Shown: piece by piece, positions 56,646 to 64,000 of the stretch
How the letters are laid out: the number at the start of each line of letters is the position of its first letter
Numbering within the stretch: the stretch's first letter is position 1
Source: Vibrio casei
GTDB taxonomy: Bacteria; Pseudomonadota; Gammaproteobacteria; Enterobacterales; Vibrionaceae
Length of the DNA stretch: 64,000 nucleotides
Direction: 5' to 3'
Assembly: GCF_002218025.2 (NCBI RefSeq)
Contig: NZ_AP018680.1
Span: 434,001 to 498,000, forward strand
Made by a program: the position numbers and the translations under genes
Notes under the pieces: generated by a model
What the model saw: the letters and a program-made list of their open reading frames with translations, nothing else
Databases searched by the model: none
Told to the model about the DNA's origin: nothing

Positions 56646-58532
56646 ATGACTGAACAATATAATGCTGGTGCGATTGAAGTTCTTAATGGGCTTGAACCGG
56701 TTCGCCGCCGACCAGGGATGTACACCGATACGGTACGCCCAAATCATTTAGCGCAAGAAGTTATCGATAACAGTGTCGATGAAGCTTTAGCGGGGCATGC
56801 TTCAAAAGTTCAAGTGATCTTGCATGCTGATCAATCCATTGAAGTCAGTGATGATGGACGTGGTATGCCGGTTGATATTCACCCTGAAGAGAAAATCTCA
56901 GGGGTAGAACTTATTTTCTGTAAATTACACGCCGGTGGTAAATTCTCTAATAAAAACTATCAATTTTCTGGTGGTTTACATGGCGTGGGTATTTCGGTTG
57001 TGAATGCCCTCTCTAAGCGTGTTGAAGTACAAATTAAACGTGATGGGCAAGTGTACGAAATTGCCTTTGAACATGGTAATAAAGTTTCTGAACTTGAAGT
57101 GACGGGAACTTGTGGTCGTCGTAATACGGGGACTAGTGTTCATTTTTGGCCTGATGCGTCGTATTTTGATTCAGGTAATTTCTCGGTTAGCCGTTTGGTA
57201 AATAATTTACGAGCTAAAGCCGTATTATGCCCGGGTTTGGATGTTGAGTTTATTGATAAAATTAATGATAAAACATACAAGTGGCATTATGAAGATGGCT
57301 TAAAAGACTATCTGGCTGAAGGTGTAAAAGGTTTTCCTTTGCTTCCTGAAGAGCCTTTTACTGGTGAATTTATTGCTCAAACTGAAGCGGCGACTTGGGC
57401 AATCATATGGTTGCCTGAAGGTGGTGATCTGATTACTGAAAGCTATGTTAACTTGATTCCTACCTCTCAAGGAGGCACTCATGTTAATGGTTTACGTCAA
57501 GGTTTGTTGGACGCTATGCGCGAGTTTTGTGAATTCCGAAACTTACTTCCACGTGGTGTTAAGTTGACGGGAGATGATATTTTTGATCGCTGTGCTTATG
57601 TCCTATCGATCAAAATGCAAGACCCTCAATTCGCCGGTCAAACGAAAGAGCGCTTATCGTCTCGCCAATCCGCAGCCTTTGTTTCTGGTGTTGTGAAAGA
57701 TGCTTTCAGTTTATGGTTGAATGAAAAACCACAAATTGCTGAATTATTAGCAGAAACTTGTATTACTAATGCCCATCGTCGTATGCGTGCGAGTAAAAAA
57801 GTGGTGCGTAAAAAAGTCGCATCGGGACCGGCTTTACCAGGGAAATTGACGGACTGCTCCGTTCAAGACCTTAGCCGAACGGAACTCTTTCTTGTGGAAG
57901 GGGATTCTGCTGGTGGTTCTGCTAAACAGGCTCGTGACCGTGAGTTTCAAGCGATTATGCCACTGCGTGGTAAGATTCTGAATACTTGGGAAGTCTCGTC
58001 TGATCAAGTGTTAGCTTCTGATGAAGTACACAATATTTCGATTGCATTAGGTATTGATCCCGATACCGACAACTTAGAGGGCTTGCGCTACGGTAAAGTT
58101 TGTATCCTTGCCGATGCCGATTCCGATGGTCTTCATATTGCAACCTTGTTATGTGCCTTGTTTATGCGTCATTTTGAATCTTTAGTGCGTGCTGGACATG
58201 TCTATGTTGCAATGCCTCCTTTATTCCGTATTGATTGCGGTAAAGAAGTATTTTACGCACTGGATGAAGGTGAAAAAGAAGGCATATTAGAGCGTCTTAG
58301 CAATAAAAAAGCCAAAATAAATGTACAGCGATTTAAAGGTTTGGGTGAAATGAACCCACTTCAACTTCGTGAAACCACGATGGATCCAAATACTCGCCGC
58401 TTAGTGCAATTAACCATTGATGATAATGAACAAACCATTGAAATGATGGATATGCTGCTTGGTAAGAAACGTGCCGAAGACCGTAGAAATTGGCTTCAAG
58501 CATATGGCGATAAAGCCGATGTTGAATTATAA
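56646..58532 (+). CDS. parE: DNA topoisomerase IV subunit B
   Basis: ParE is the ATPase subunit of topoisomerase IV, which decatenates daughter chromosomes. It has 628 residues. GHKL motifs are VIDNSVDEALAG, DDGRGMPVDIH and GGLHGVGISVVNALS. The Toprim part has EGDSAGGSAKQARDREFQAI and DADSDGLHI, and the C-terminal segment QRFKGLGEMNPLQL is intact. No strong Shine-Dalgarno is seen before the ATG. parC follows 47 bases later. Confidence 0.98.
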   Translation: MTEQYNAGAIEVLNGLEPVRRRPGMYTDTVRPNHLAQEVIDNSVDEALAGHASKVQVILHADQSIEVSDDGRGMPVDIHPEEKISGVELIFCKLHAGGKFSNKNYQFSGGLHGVGISVVNALSKRVEVQIKRDGQVYEIAFEHGNKVSELEVTGTCGRRNTGTSVHFWPDASYFDSGNFSVSRLVNNLRAKAVLCPGLDVEFIDKINDKTYKWHYEDGLKDYLAEGVKGFPLLPEEPFTGEFIAQTEAATWAIIWLPEGGDLITESYVNLIPTSQGGTHVNGLRQGLLDAMREFCEFRNLLPRGVKLTGDDIFDRCAYVLSIKMQDPQFAGQTKERLSSRQSAAFVSGVVKDAFSLWLNEKPQIAELLAETCITNAHRRMRASKKVVRKKVASGPALPGKLTDCSVQDLSRTELFLVEGDSAGGSAKQARDREFQAIMPLRGKILNTWEVSSDQVLASDEVHNISIALGIDPDTDNLEGLRYGKVCILADADSDGLHIATLLCALFMRHFESLVRAGHVYVAMPPLFRIDCGKEVFYALDEGEKEGILERLSNKKAKINVQRFKGLGEMNPLQLRETTMDPNTRRLVQLTIDDNEQTIEMMDMLLGKKRAEDRRNWLQAYGDKADVEL

Positions 58533-58579
58533 GCACCGTATCAAACGATTAGCGAACGAGAATAAACAAGGTTTATGAA

Positions 58580-60865
58580 ATGAGCTCTGAAATTACATTT
58601 GATGGCGTCGAACAGTTAGCCCTGCGCAAATTCACTGAAGATGCGTATTTGAACTATTCCATGTACGTAATCATGGATCGAGCCTTACCGTATGTCGGAG
58701 ATGGTCTAAAACCGGTGCAGCGCCGTATTATTTATGCGATGTCTGAATTGGGGTTATCGGCTGCGGCAAAATATAAAAAATCAGCTCGTACCGTTGGTGA
58801 CGTGCTAGGTAAATACCACCCTCATGGTGATTCGGCCTGTTATGAAGCCATGGTCTTAATGGCACAGCCTTTCTCTTACCGTTATCCATTAGTGGATGGC
58901 CAAGGTAACTGGGGGGCGCCAGATGATCCTAAATCATTTGCCGCTATGCGTTACACCGAGGCTAAATTATCTAAATTCGCGGAAGTTTTGTTAGGCGAGT
59001 TAGGGCAAGGCACGGTGGAATGGTCGCCAAACTTTGATGGCACCATGAAAGAACCCAAAATGCTGCCAGCGCGTTTGCCTCATATTTTATTGAATGGGAT
59101 TACAGGGATTGCCGTCGGTATGGCAACGGATATTCCTCCGCACAATGTGCGTGAAATTGCTGATGCCACCGTACACTTGATCGATAATCCTAAGGCCGAA
59201 TTAGGCGAAGTGATGAACTTTGTTAAAGGGCCAGACTACCCAACTGAAGCGGAAATTATTTCAGCGGCAAGCGATATTGAGAAAATTTATCGGAATGGTC
59301 GTGGCAGTATTAAAATGCGCGCAGTGTGGCATAAAGAAGGCTCTGATGTTGTTATTACTGCCTTGCCACATCAAGTTTCTGGGGCAAAATTGATTGAACA
59401 AATTGCCAATCAAATGCGTGCCAAAAAGCTGCCAATGGTTGATGACTTACGAGATGAGTCCGATCATGAGAATCCAACTCGTTTGGTGATCGTGCCACGT
59501 TCTAATCGAGTGGATTGTGATCAGCTAATGAACCACCTTTTTGCTTCGACTGATCTTGAGAAAAGTTATCGTGTAAACCTTAATATGATTGGTTTGGATA
59601 ATCGTCCAGAAGTTAAAGGTTTAGTGAGTATTCTTTTAGAGTGGATTGAGTTTAGACGTACCACGGTTCGCCGTCGCTTACAGTACCGTTTAGATAAAAT
59701 TTTAGATCGGTTACATATTTTAGAAGGCTTGTTGGTTGCTTATCTAAATCTTGATGAAGTAATCGAGATTATTCGTACGGAAGATGAGCCTAAAGATGTG
59801 TTAATGGCTCGTTTTGGTATTACCGAAATTCAAGCTAATGCTATTCTAGATACTCGCTTACGTAATCTTGCCAAACTAGAAGAAATGAAGCTTCGTGGTG
59901 AGCAAAGTGAGTTAGAAAAAGAGCGTGAGAAATTAGAATTATTGCTGGGCTCAGAACGCCGTTTAAATACGCTGATCAAAAAAGAAATTCAAGCGGATGC
60001 TGAGAAATATGGCGATGATCGTCGTTCGCCATTAGTTGAACGAGCGGAAGCTAAGGCACTGACTGAACGTGATTTGATCCCTAGTGAGCCTATCACTGTA
60101 GTGTTGTCTGAAAAAGGCTGGATACGTCATGCAAAAGGGCATGATGTTGATCCTTCTAGCTTGAACTATAAATCGGGGGATGGTTACTTAGCGCATGCTC
60201 ATGGTAAAAGTAACCAGCCCGCGGTTTTCCTTGGATCCGATGGTCGAAGTTATTCATTAGAATCCCATTCATTGCCATCTGCTCGCAGCCAAGGTGAGCC
60301 GATTACAGGTCGTTTAGGCATAGCTGAAGGTAGTCAGGTTCGCCAAGTTGTGATGGGCGAAGAAGATCAGTTGTGGTTAATTGCCTCGGATGCTGGTTAT
60401 GGTTTTGTGTGTAAAGGCAGTGATTTATTGTCAAAAAACCGTAGTGGTAAAGCATTGATTAACTTACCACAAGCGGCGGAGGTTTTACCGCCTAGCCCTG
60501 TTTCAGATCTTGAAAAAGATGAAATTCTCGTTATTACCAATGAAGGGCGCATGCTCCTTTTCCCAATTAAAGATCTTCCTCAATTGAGTAAGGGGAAAGG
60601 GAATAAAATTATCAATATTCCTTCTGCTAAAGCCAAAGCTCGTGAAGAGGTGGTGTCGCATCTCGTATCGATTCCTTATGGTGTTACTGTAACCTTGTAT
60701 GCTGGTAAACGTAAACTTGGTTTGAAGCCGATTGATTTGGATAACTTCCGTGGTGAGCGTGGGCGTCGAGGTGGTAAATTGCCAAGAGGGTTGCAGCGCG
60801 TGACAAGTATCGAAGTCGATTCCGTTGCTTCAAATGATGTGAGTGATTCTGTTTCTAGTGAGTAA
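58580..60865 (+). CDS. parC: DNA topoisomerase IV subunit A
   Basis: ParC is the DNA-cleaving subunit. It has 761 residues. The breakage-reunion domain holds the catalytic Tyr125 ([10 protein letters not shown]) and the quinolone region [15 protein letters not shown] with Ser85 and Glu89, both in the wild-type state. The long coiled coil and C-terminal beta-pinwheel follow, ending in a Ser/Asp/Val-rich tail. It forms a ParC2ParE2 tetramer with the gene just upstream. Confidence 0.98.
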   Translation: MSSEITFDGVEQLALRKFTEDAYLNYSMYVIMDRALPYVGDGLKPVQRRIIYAMSELGLSAAAKYKKSARTVGDVLGKYHPHGDSACYEAMVLMAQPFSYRYPLVDGQGNWGAPDDPKSFAAMRYTEAKLSKFAEVLLGELGQGTVEWSPNFDGTMKEPKMLPARLPHILLNGITGIAVGMATDIPPHNVREIADATVHLIDNPKAELGEVMNFVKGPDYPTEAEIISAASDIEKIYRNGRGSIKMRAVWHKEGSDVVITALPHQVSGAKLIEQIANQMRAKKLPMVDDLRDESDHENPTRLVIVPRSNRVDCDQLMNHLFASTDLEKSYRVNLNMIGLDNRPEVKGLVSILLEWIEFRRTTVRRRLQYRLDKILDRLHILEGLLVAYLNLDEVIEIIRTEDEPKDVLMARFGITEIQANAILDTRLRNLAKLEEMKLRGEQSELEKEREKLELLLGSERRLNTLIKKEIQADAEKYGDDRRSPLVERAEAKALTERDLIPSEPITVVLSEKGWIRHAKGHDVDPSSLNYKSGDGYLAHAHGKSNQPAVFLGSDGRSYSLESHSLPSARSQGEPITGRLGIAEGSQVRQVVMGEEDQLWLIASDAGYGFVCKGSDLLSKNRSGKALINLPQAAEVLPPSPVSDLEKDEILVITNEGRMLLFPIKDLPQLSKGKGNKIINIPSAKAKAREEVVSHLVSIPYGVTVTLYAGKRKLGLKPIDLDNFRGERGRRGGKLPRGLQRVTSIEVDSVASNDVSDSVSSE

Positions 60866-60895
60866 AATGGCAATTTTATATTGAGAATGTTATCC

Positions 60896-60923
60896 AAAGG
60901 CCACATTGATATGTGGCCTTTGT
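60896..60923 (+). terminator. terminator of parE-parC
   Basis: AAAGGCCACAT and ATGTGGCCTTT form a perfect stem 30 bases after the parC stop; the T tail is short. Confidence 0.8.
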
Positions 60924-60973
60924 TATTCGGTTTTACGTTCGTGAGCGCGCCACGATGTATTAAAAACTAGACT

Positions 60974-61008
60974 CAAAAACACCTCATAATTTCAGCGAGG
61001 TGTTTTAT
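60974..61008 (-). terminator. terminator of the EamA transporter gene
   Basis: AAAACACCTC and GAGGTGTTTT flank a short loop; on the minus strand it is followed by a T run and overlaps the last codon. Confidence 0.85.
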
Positions 61009-61886
61009 TCAATCCACATAACTAACACTGCTGCAATAGCAACTAAGGTAAGTCCTAACCCATCTTTTATTTTAACTTTTTGCTTTAGCCAGAAAATAGA
61101 AATAAGCATAGTGAAGAATATTTCAACTTGGCCTAATGTTTTCACATAGGGCACAGCTTGTAAAGACATCGCACTGAACCAGCCTATTGAACCAATACAA
61201 CTAGTCGCACTAGTTAGAAACGTGAGTTTCGGCCTTTGCCAAAGCGCTTGAAGGGTGGGTTTATCGCGGATAAAAATATAACCCACAAGTAATAAGGTTT
61301 GTAAGCTCAGTACAAACAGTAATACCCAGCCAGCATTATATGGAAAGGGTAAATCTAAAGACAAACTTGCTTCGCGTACCCACAGAGAAGTCAAAGCAAA
61401 GGCACTTCCACAGCATAAACCTAAGGTAATGGTTCCAATTGATAGTCCTTTCCAACCATTGGTGGTGCTGAGCATAAAAATGCCAATGCCGCCGATGAAG
61501 ACACCAATCCAGCCTAATATTGTTAATGTAGTACCAAAAAATAGTACACCTAAAATCGCTGCAGCTAATGCTTCACTTTTGGCAAGCCCTGCACCAATCG
61601 CGTAGTTGTTGAGTTTAAATAATTGAACCATTAATGCGGTGGCTAATATTTGCATTAAAGAGGCGGCAACAATGAAGCTAAAAAAACGAGGCGTGAAATG
61701 AGGAAGAGAGACTGGTGCGTTCGCCGCGTACAAAATAATTAAATAAATGGCAGCAATTGGACTTGCCCAAAGAAAACGAGATAAGGTAACACCAAGGGTT
61801 TTGACTTCATCTGATAAGTGGCTTTGAAAAGCATTACGCCATGACTGCATAAATGCGGCAAGTAAGGTAAATAAAATCCATGTCAT
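61005..61886 (-). CDS. EamA/DMT-family transporter
   Basis: This 293-residue protein has ten membrane segments in two EamA-type halves. Start at 61886 (MTWILFTLLAAFMQSWRNA) has AGGAA eight bases upstream; the in-frame ATG nine codons earlier has no ribosome site. Members move metabolites such as amino acids or sugars across the inner membrane; no residues point to a particular substrate. It lies between parC and degS, facing parC. Confidence 0.88.
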   Translation of the reverse strand: MTWILFTLLAAFMQSWRNAFQSHLSDEVKTLGVTLSRFLWASPIAAIYLIILYAANAPVSLPHFTPRFFSFIVAASLMQILATALMVQLFKLNNYAIGAGLAKSEALAAAILGVLFFGTTLTILGWIGVFIGGIGIFMLSTTNGWKGLSIGTITLGLCCGSAFALTSLWVREASLSLDLPFPYNAGWVLLFVLSLQTLLLVGYIFIRDKPTLQALWQRPKLTFLTSATSCIGSIGWFSAMSLQAVPYVKTLGQVEIFFTMLISIFWLKQKVKIKDGLGLTLVAIAAVLVMWIE

Positions 61887-61960
61887 ACCACTGTTCCTAT
61901 TATTACCGTACAAATAAGCTGCTTTTTATTGTTTGCTAGAGCCTCTCATTTTTGAGGGAT

Positions 61961-63025
61961 TTAATCTCTTGGATCTTCTTCTATCGTGACAGGAAGGGTG
62001 ATTTTTTTGCCATCTCGTAAAACATCGAAGTCTATTGTTGTGCCAGGACGGAATTCGGTGACCATTTCCATGACGGTTTGGCTGTTAAGGATTTTATTAC
62101 CATCAATACTGACAATCACATCTTTATCTTTTAGGCCGGCTTTTTGTGCTGGGCTATTTTCTGCGATGCTTAAAACAATGATACCGCTAACATGTTCAAT
62201 ACCTAGTAATCGAGCAGCAACGGCATTCATATCTTGCCCATCAATCCCGATATAACCACGAATAACACGTCCATCAGCAATAATTTTGGTCATGATTTTA
62301 TTGGCCAGTGCATAAGGAATAGCGAAAGAAATGCCATACGTTTCAAGGTCTGTCGCTTGCTGGAATGAAGCAGTATTAATGCCAATTAATTCACCTCGAG
62401 TATTGACTAGAGCACCGCCGGAGTTCCCTTTATTGATTGCAGCATCTGTTTGAATGAAAGCTTGACGCCCATCTGCGCTTACCGATGAGCGTCCTAGAGC
62501 TGAAATAATCCCAAAAGTCGTAGTTTGACCAAGATTGTAGGGGTTGCCGATTGCTAACACAATATCCCCCACTTTGGCTTTATAACTTGGATTTTGAGGA
62601 ATCACCGGCAAGTTATTCATATCAACTTTTAAGACGGCAATATCGCTCTGTTTGTCCGAGCCGATAAGTTGGGCGCTTGAAACACGCCCGTCTTGCAAGG
62701 CAACTACAATTTGATCGGCTTGAGCAACCACATGAAAGTTGGTAATGATATAACCTTTATCAGAAACGATAACACCAGATCCAAGTCCTTGAGTTTTCAG
62801 TTTTAATCGGTCACCTTCTACATACTGGCGACTATAAATATTGGCAACCGCTGGACCGGCGCGATGCACGGCATGGCTAAATGATACCTGAACATCACCA
62901 ATATCTTCAGTTTCTTGGGAAGGCTGAATGCGTAAGATATCTTGACGTAAAGAGGGGACAGCGAGCAATATGATCGTTGCGGTTGCTAGGCCAATAAGAA
63001 TAGGTCGAAGCAAAAATTTTAACAT
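61961..63025 (-). CDS. degS: site-1 protease DegS
   Basis: DegS senses unfolded outer-membrane proteins and cleaves RseA to start the sigma-E stress response. It has 354 residues: an N-terminal anchor (about 5-24), a trypsin-like domain with H98 (NFHVV), D128 (SDIAVLKV) and S202 (GNSGGALVN), and a single C-terminal PDZ domain (about 255-350). A single PDZ and the membrane anchor distinguish it from DegP/DegQ. GAGGG precedes the ATG. It follows degQ on the minus strand. Confidence 0.97.
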   Translation of the reverse strand: MLKFLLRPILIGLATATIILLAVPSLRQDILRIQPSQETEDIGDVQVSFSHAVHRAGPAVANIYSRQYVEGDRLKLKTQGLGSGVIVSDKGYIITNFHVVAQADQIVVALQDGRVSSAQLIGSDKQSDIAVLKVDMNNLPVIPQNPSYKAKVGDIVLAIGNPYNLGQTTTFGIISALGRSSVSADGRQAFIQTDAAINKGNSGGALVNTRGELIGINTASFQQATDLETYGISFAIPYALANKIMTKIIADGRVIRGYIGIDGQDMNAVAARLLGIEHVSGIIVLSIAENSPAQKAGLKDKDVIVSIDGNKILNSQTVMEMVTEFRPGTTIDFDVLRDGKKITLPVTIEEDPRD

Positions 63026-63098
63026 GTAACCCTCAAGGTACTGAATGAATAGGGGCGGTGATTGAGATTTGCAAAGAATAGCACTGGAAAGAAAGCAA

Positions 63099-63132
63099 AG
63101 AAAAGAGAAGTTTCATATTGAAGCTTCTCTTT
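63099..63132 (-). terminator. hairpin between degQ and degS
   Basis: AAGAGAAGTTTCA and TGAAGCTTCTCTT arms (one wobble) lie just after the degQ stop on the minus strand, followed by a T-rich TTTTCTTT. It may only attenuate, leaving degS partly dependent on degQ transcription. Confidence 0.65.
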
Positions 63133-63154
63133 GAGTGATGACGGAAAGATTTAT

Positions 63155-64000
63155 TTACTTAACGACAAGGTAAATTGTACGATCTCCTCGTTGAATGTTG
63201 AGGGCTAATATATTGGTTTTGTGGTCCAATACTTTTTTCATTTGCGCTAGATTTTTCACTCGAGTTCTATTAACTCCAATGATGATATCACCTTGTTGTA
63301 ATTGATAGCTCTCGGCATGTGAGCCTTTTACTATTTCAGTAACTTTGATTCCAGAAATAGAATCATTATTGTCTGTGTTACTAAATTTAGCCCCTTCTAA
63401 ACCGGGATGCAGTTCTTCTGCAGACGCTTGTAATTGCTGTGATGATCCTAATACCACATTTGTTTTTATGGTTTTACCATCACGAAGTAGGCCTAGTTTG
63501 ACACTCTTTCCAGCCCCTATGGTGGCTATTTTTGCTCGGAGTTCACCAAAGGTATTAATGTCTTTACCATTAATGGATGTGATCACGTCACCGGCTTTTA
63601 ATCCTGCTTTTTCTGCAGCACTGTCGGGCATCACTTGACTAACGAAAGCACCTTTACTATTCGTATAACCCATAGCTTCTGCAAGATCGGGCGTAATTTC
63701 TCCGCCTTGGACACCGAGTATACCTCGCTTAACTTCTCCAAATTCAATGATTTGTTCAGTTAAGTTTTTGACCATATTTGACGGAATAGCAAAGCCAATT
63801 CCAACGTTACCGCCGTTAGGGCCTAAGATGGCTGTATTAATACCAACTAACTCACCGTTTAAGTTAACCAATGCTCCACCAGAATTACCACTATTTATTG
63901 CTGCATCGGTTTGAATGAAGTTTTCAAAGTTTTCAATATTGAGACCACTACGACCTAAAGCAGAAATAATCCCAGATGTAACGGTTTGGCCGAGACCGAA
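63155..64000 (-). CDS. degQ: periplasmic serine endoprotease DegQ, 3' part
   Basis: The frame is open to the window edge, so about the last 282 residues are present. The edge reads [19 protein letters not shown], then [20 protein letters not shown] with the catalytic Ser, so the His and Asp of the triad lie outside. Two PDZ domains follow (about 63535-63760 and 63160-63400), which fits the DegP/DegQ class; the pairing with degS favours DegQ, a periplasmic quality-control protease and chaperone. It ends with TIYLVVK. Confidence 0.93.
   Translation of the reverse strand, partial: FGLGQTVTSGIISALGRSGLNIENFENFIQTDAAINSGNSGGALVNLNGELVGINTAILGPNGGNVGIGFAIPSNMVKNLTEQIIEFGEVKRGILGVQGGEITPDLAEAMGYTNSKGAFVSQVMPDSAAEKAGLKAGDVITSINGKDINTFGELRAKIATIGAGKSVKLGLLRDGKTIKTNVVLGSSQQLQASAEELHPGLEGAKFSNTDNNDSISGIKVTEIVKGSHAESYQLQQGDIIIGVNRTRVKNLAQMKKVLDHKTNILALNIQRGDRTIYLVVK

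Overview
The window is a low-GC gammaproteobacterial chromosome segment that looks like Vibrionaceae (Vibrio or a close relative). Reasons: 16S V1 and leader sequences of Vibrio type, tandem rrn operons with Ile/Ala and Glu/Lys/Val spacer tRNAs, an rpsU-yqeY-dnaG-rpoD block, a tolC/nudF-yqiB-cpdA-yqiA-parE-parC block, and a degQ-degS pair. The species cannot be fixed from reading alone.

Layout. 1-6.4 kb: the 3' end of dusA, pspG behind a sigma54-type promoter, two small unrecognised genes, and the cysJIH sulfite/PAPS reduction operon. 6.4-18.3 kb: two complete rRNA operons in direct tandem (16S-tRNA-Ile-tRNA-Ala-23S-5S, then 16S-tRNA-Glu-tRNA-Lys-tRNA-Val-23S-5S-tRNA-Asp-tRNA-Trp). Only the first has recognisable P1/P2 promoters. 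The second starts directly at its boxA leader behind a 40-bp perfect palindrome, so the pair may be one very long transcription unit.

18.3-26.3 kb is the accessory stretch: a ZntR-like MerR regulator, an ompW gene broken by a TCGA tetranucleotide repeat, and two decayed genes (ketosynthase and halogenase-like flavoprotein) of aryl-polyene type lying head to head at a rearrangement scar. It continues with a yiaW-yiaV membrane-fusion pair, an SBF-like transporter, a small MscS-type channel and a satP acetate transporter.

26.4-40.5 kb is core: an FMN riboswitch with ribB, a tRNA with CAT anticodon (probably Ile2), rpoD-dnaG-yqeY-rpsU, tsaD, plsY, folB-folK, uppP, cca, and the gspA-gspB type II secretion assembly ATPase pair. 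40.6-64 kb is also core: uraA, ygiM, the Pit phosphate transporter with its DUF47 partner, ygiF, a K+ channel, glnE, hldE, tolC, nudF-yqiB-cpdA-yqiA-parE, parC, an EamA transporter, degS and the 3' part of degQ.

I found no CRISPR array, insertion sequence, prophage or obvious new defence system. The most unusual signals are the promoterless tandem rrn with its palindrome, the slippage-type repeat that alone breaks ompW, and the decayed aryl-polyene-like scar with its own 7-bp repeat expansion.
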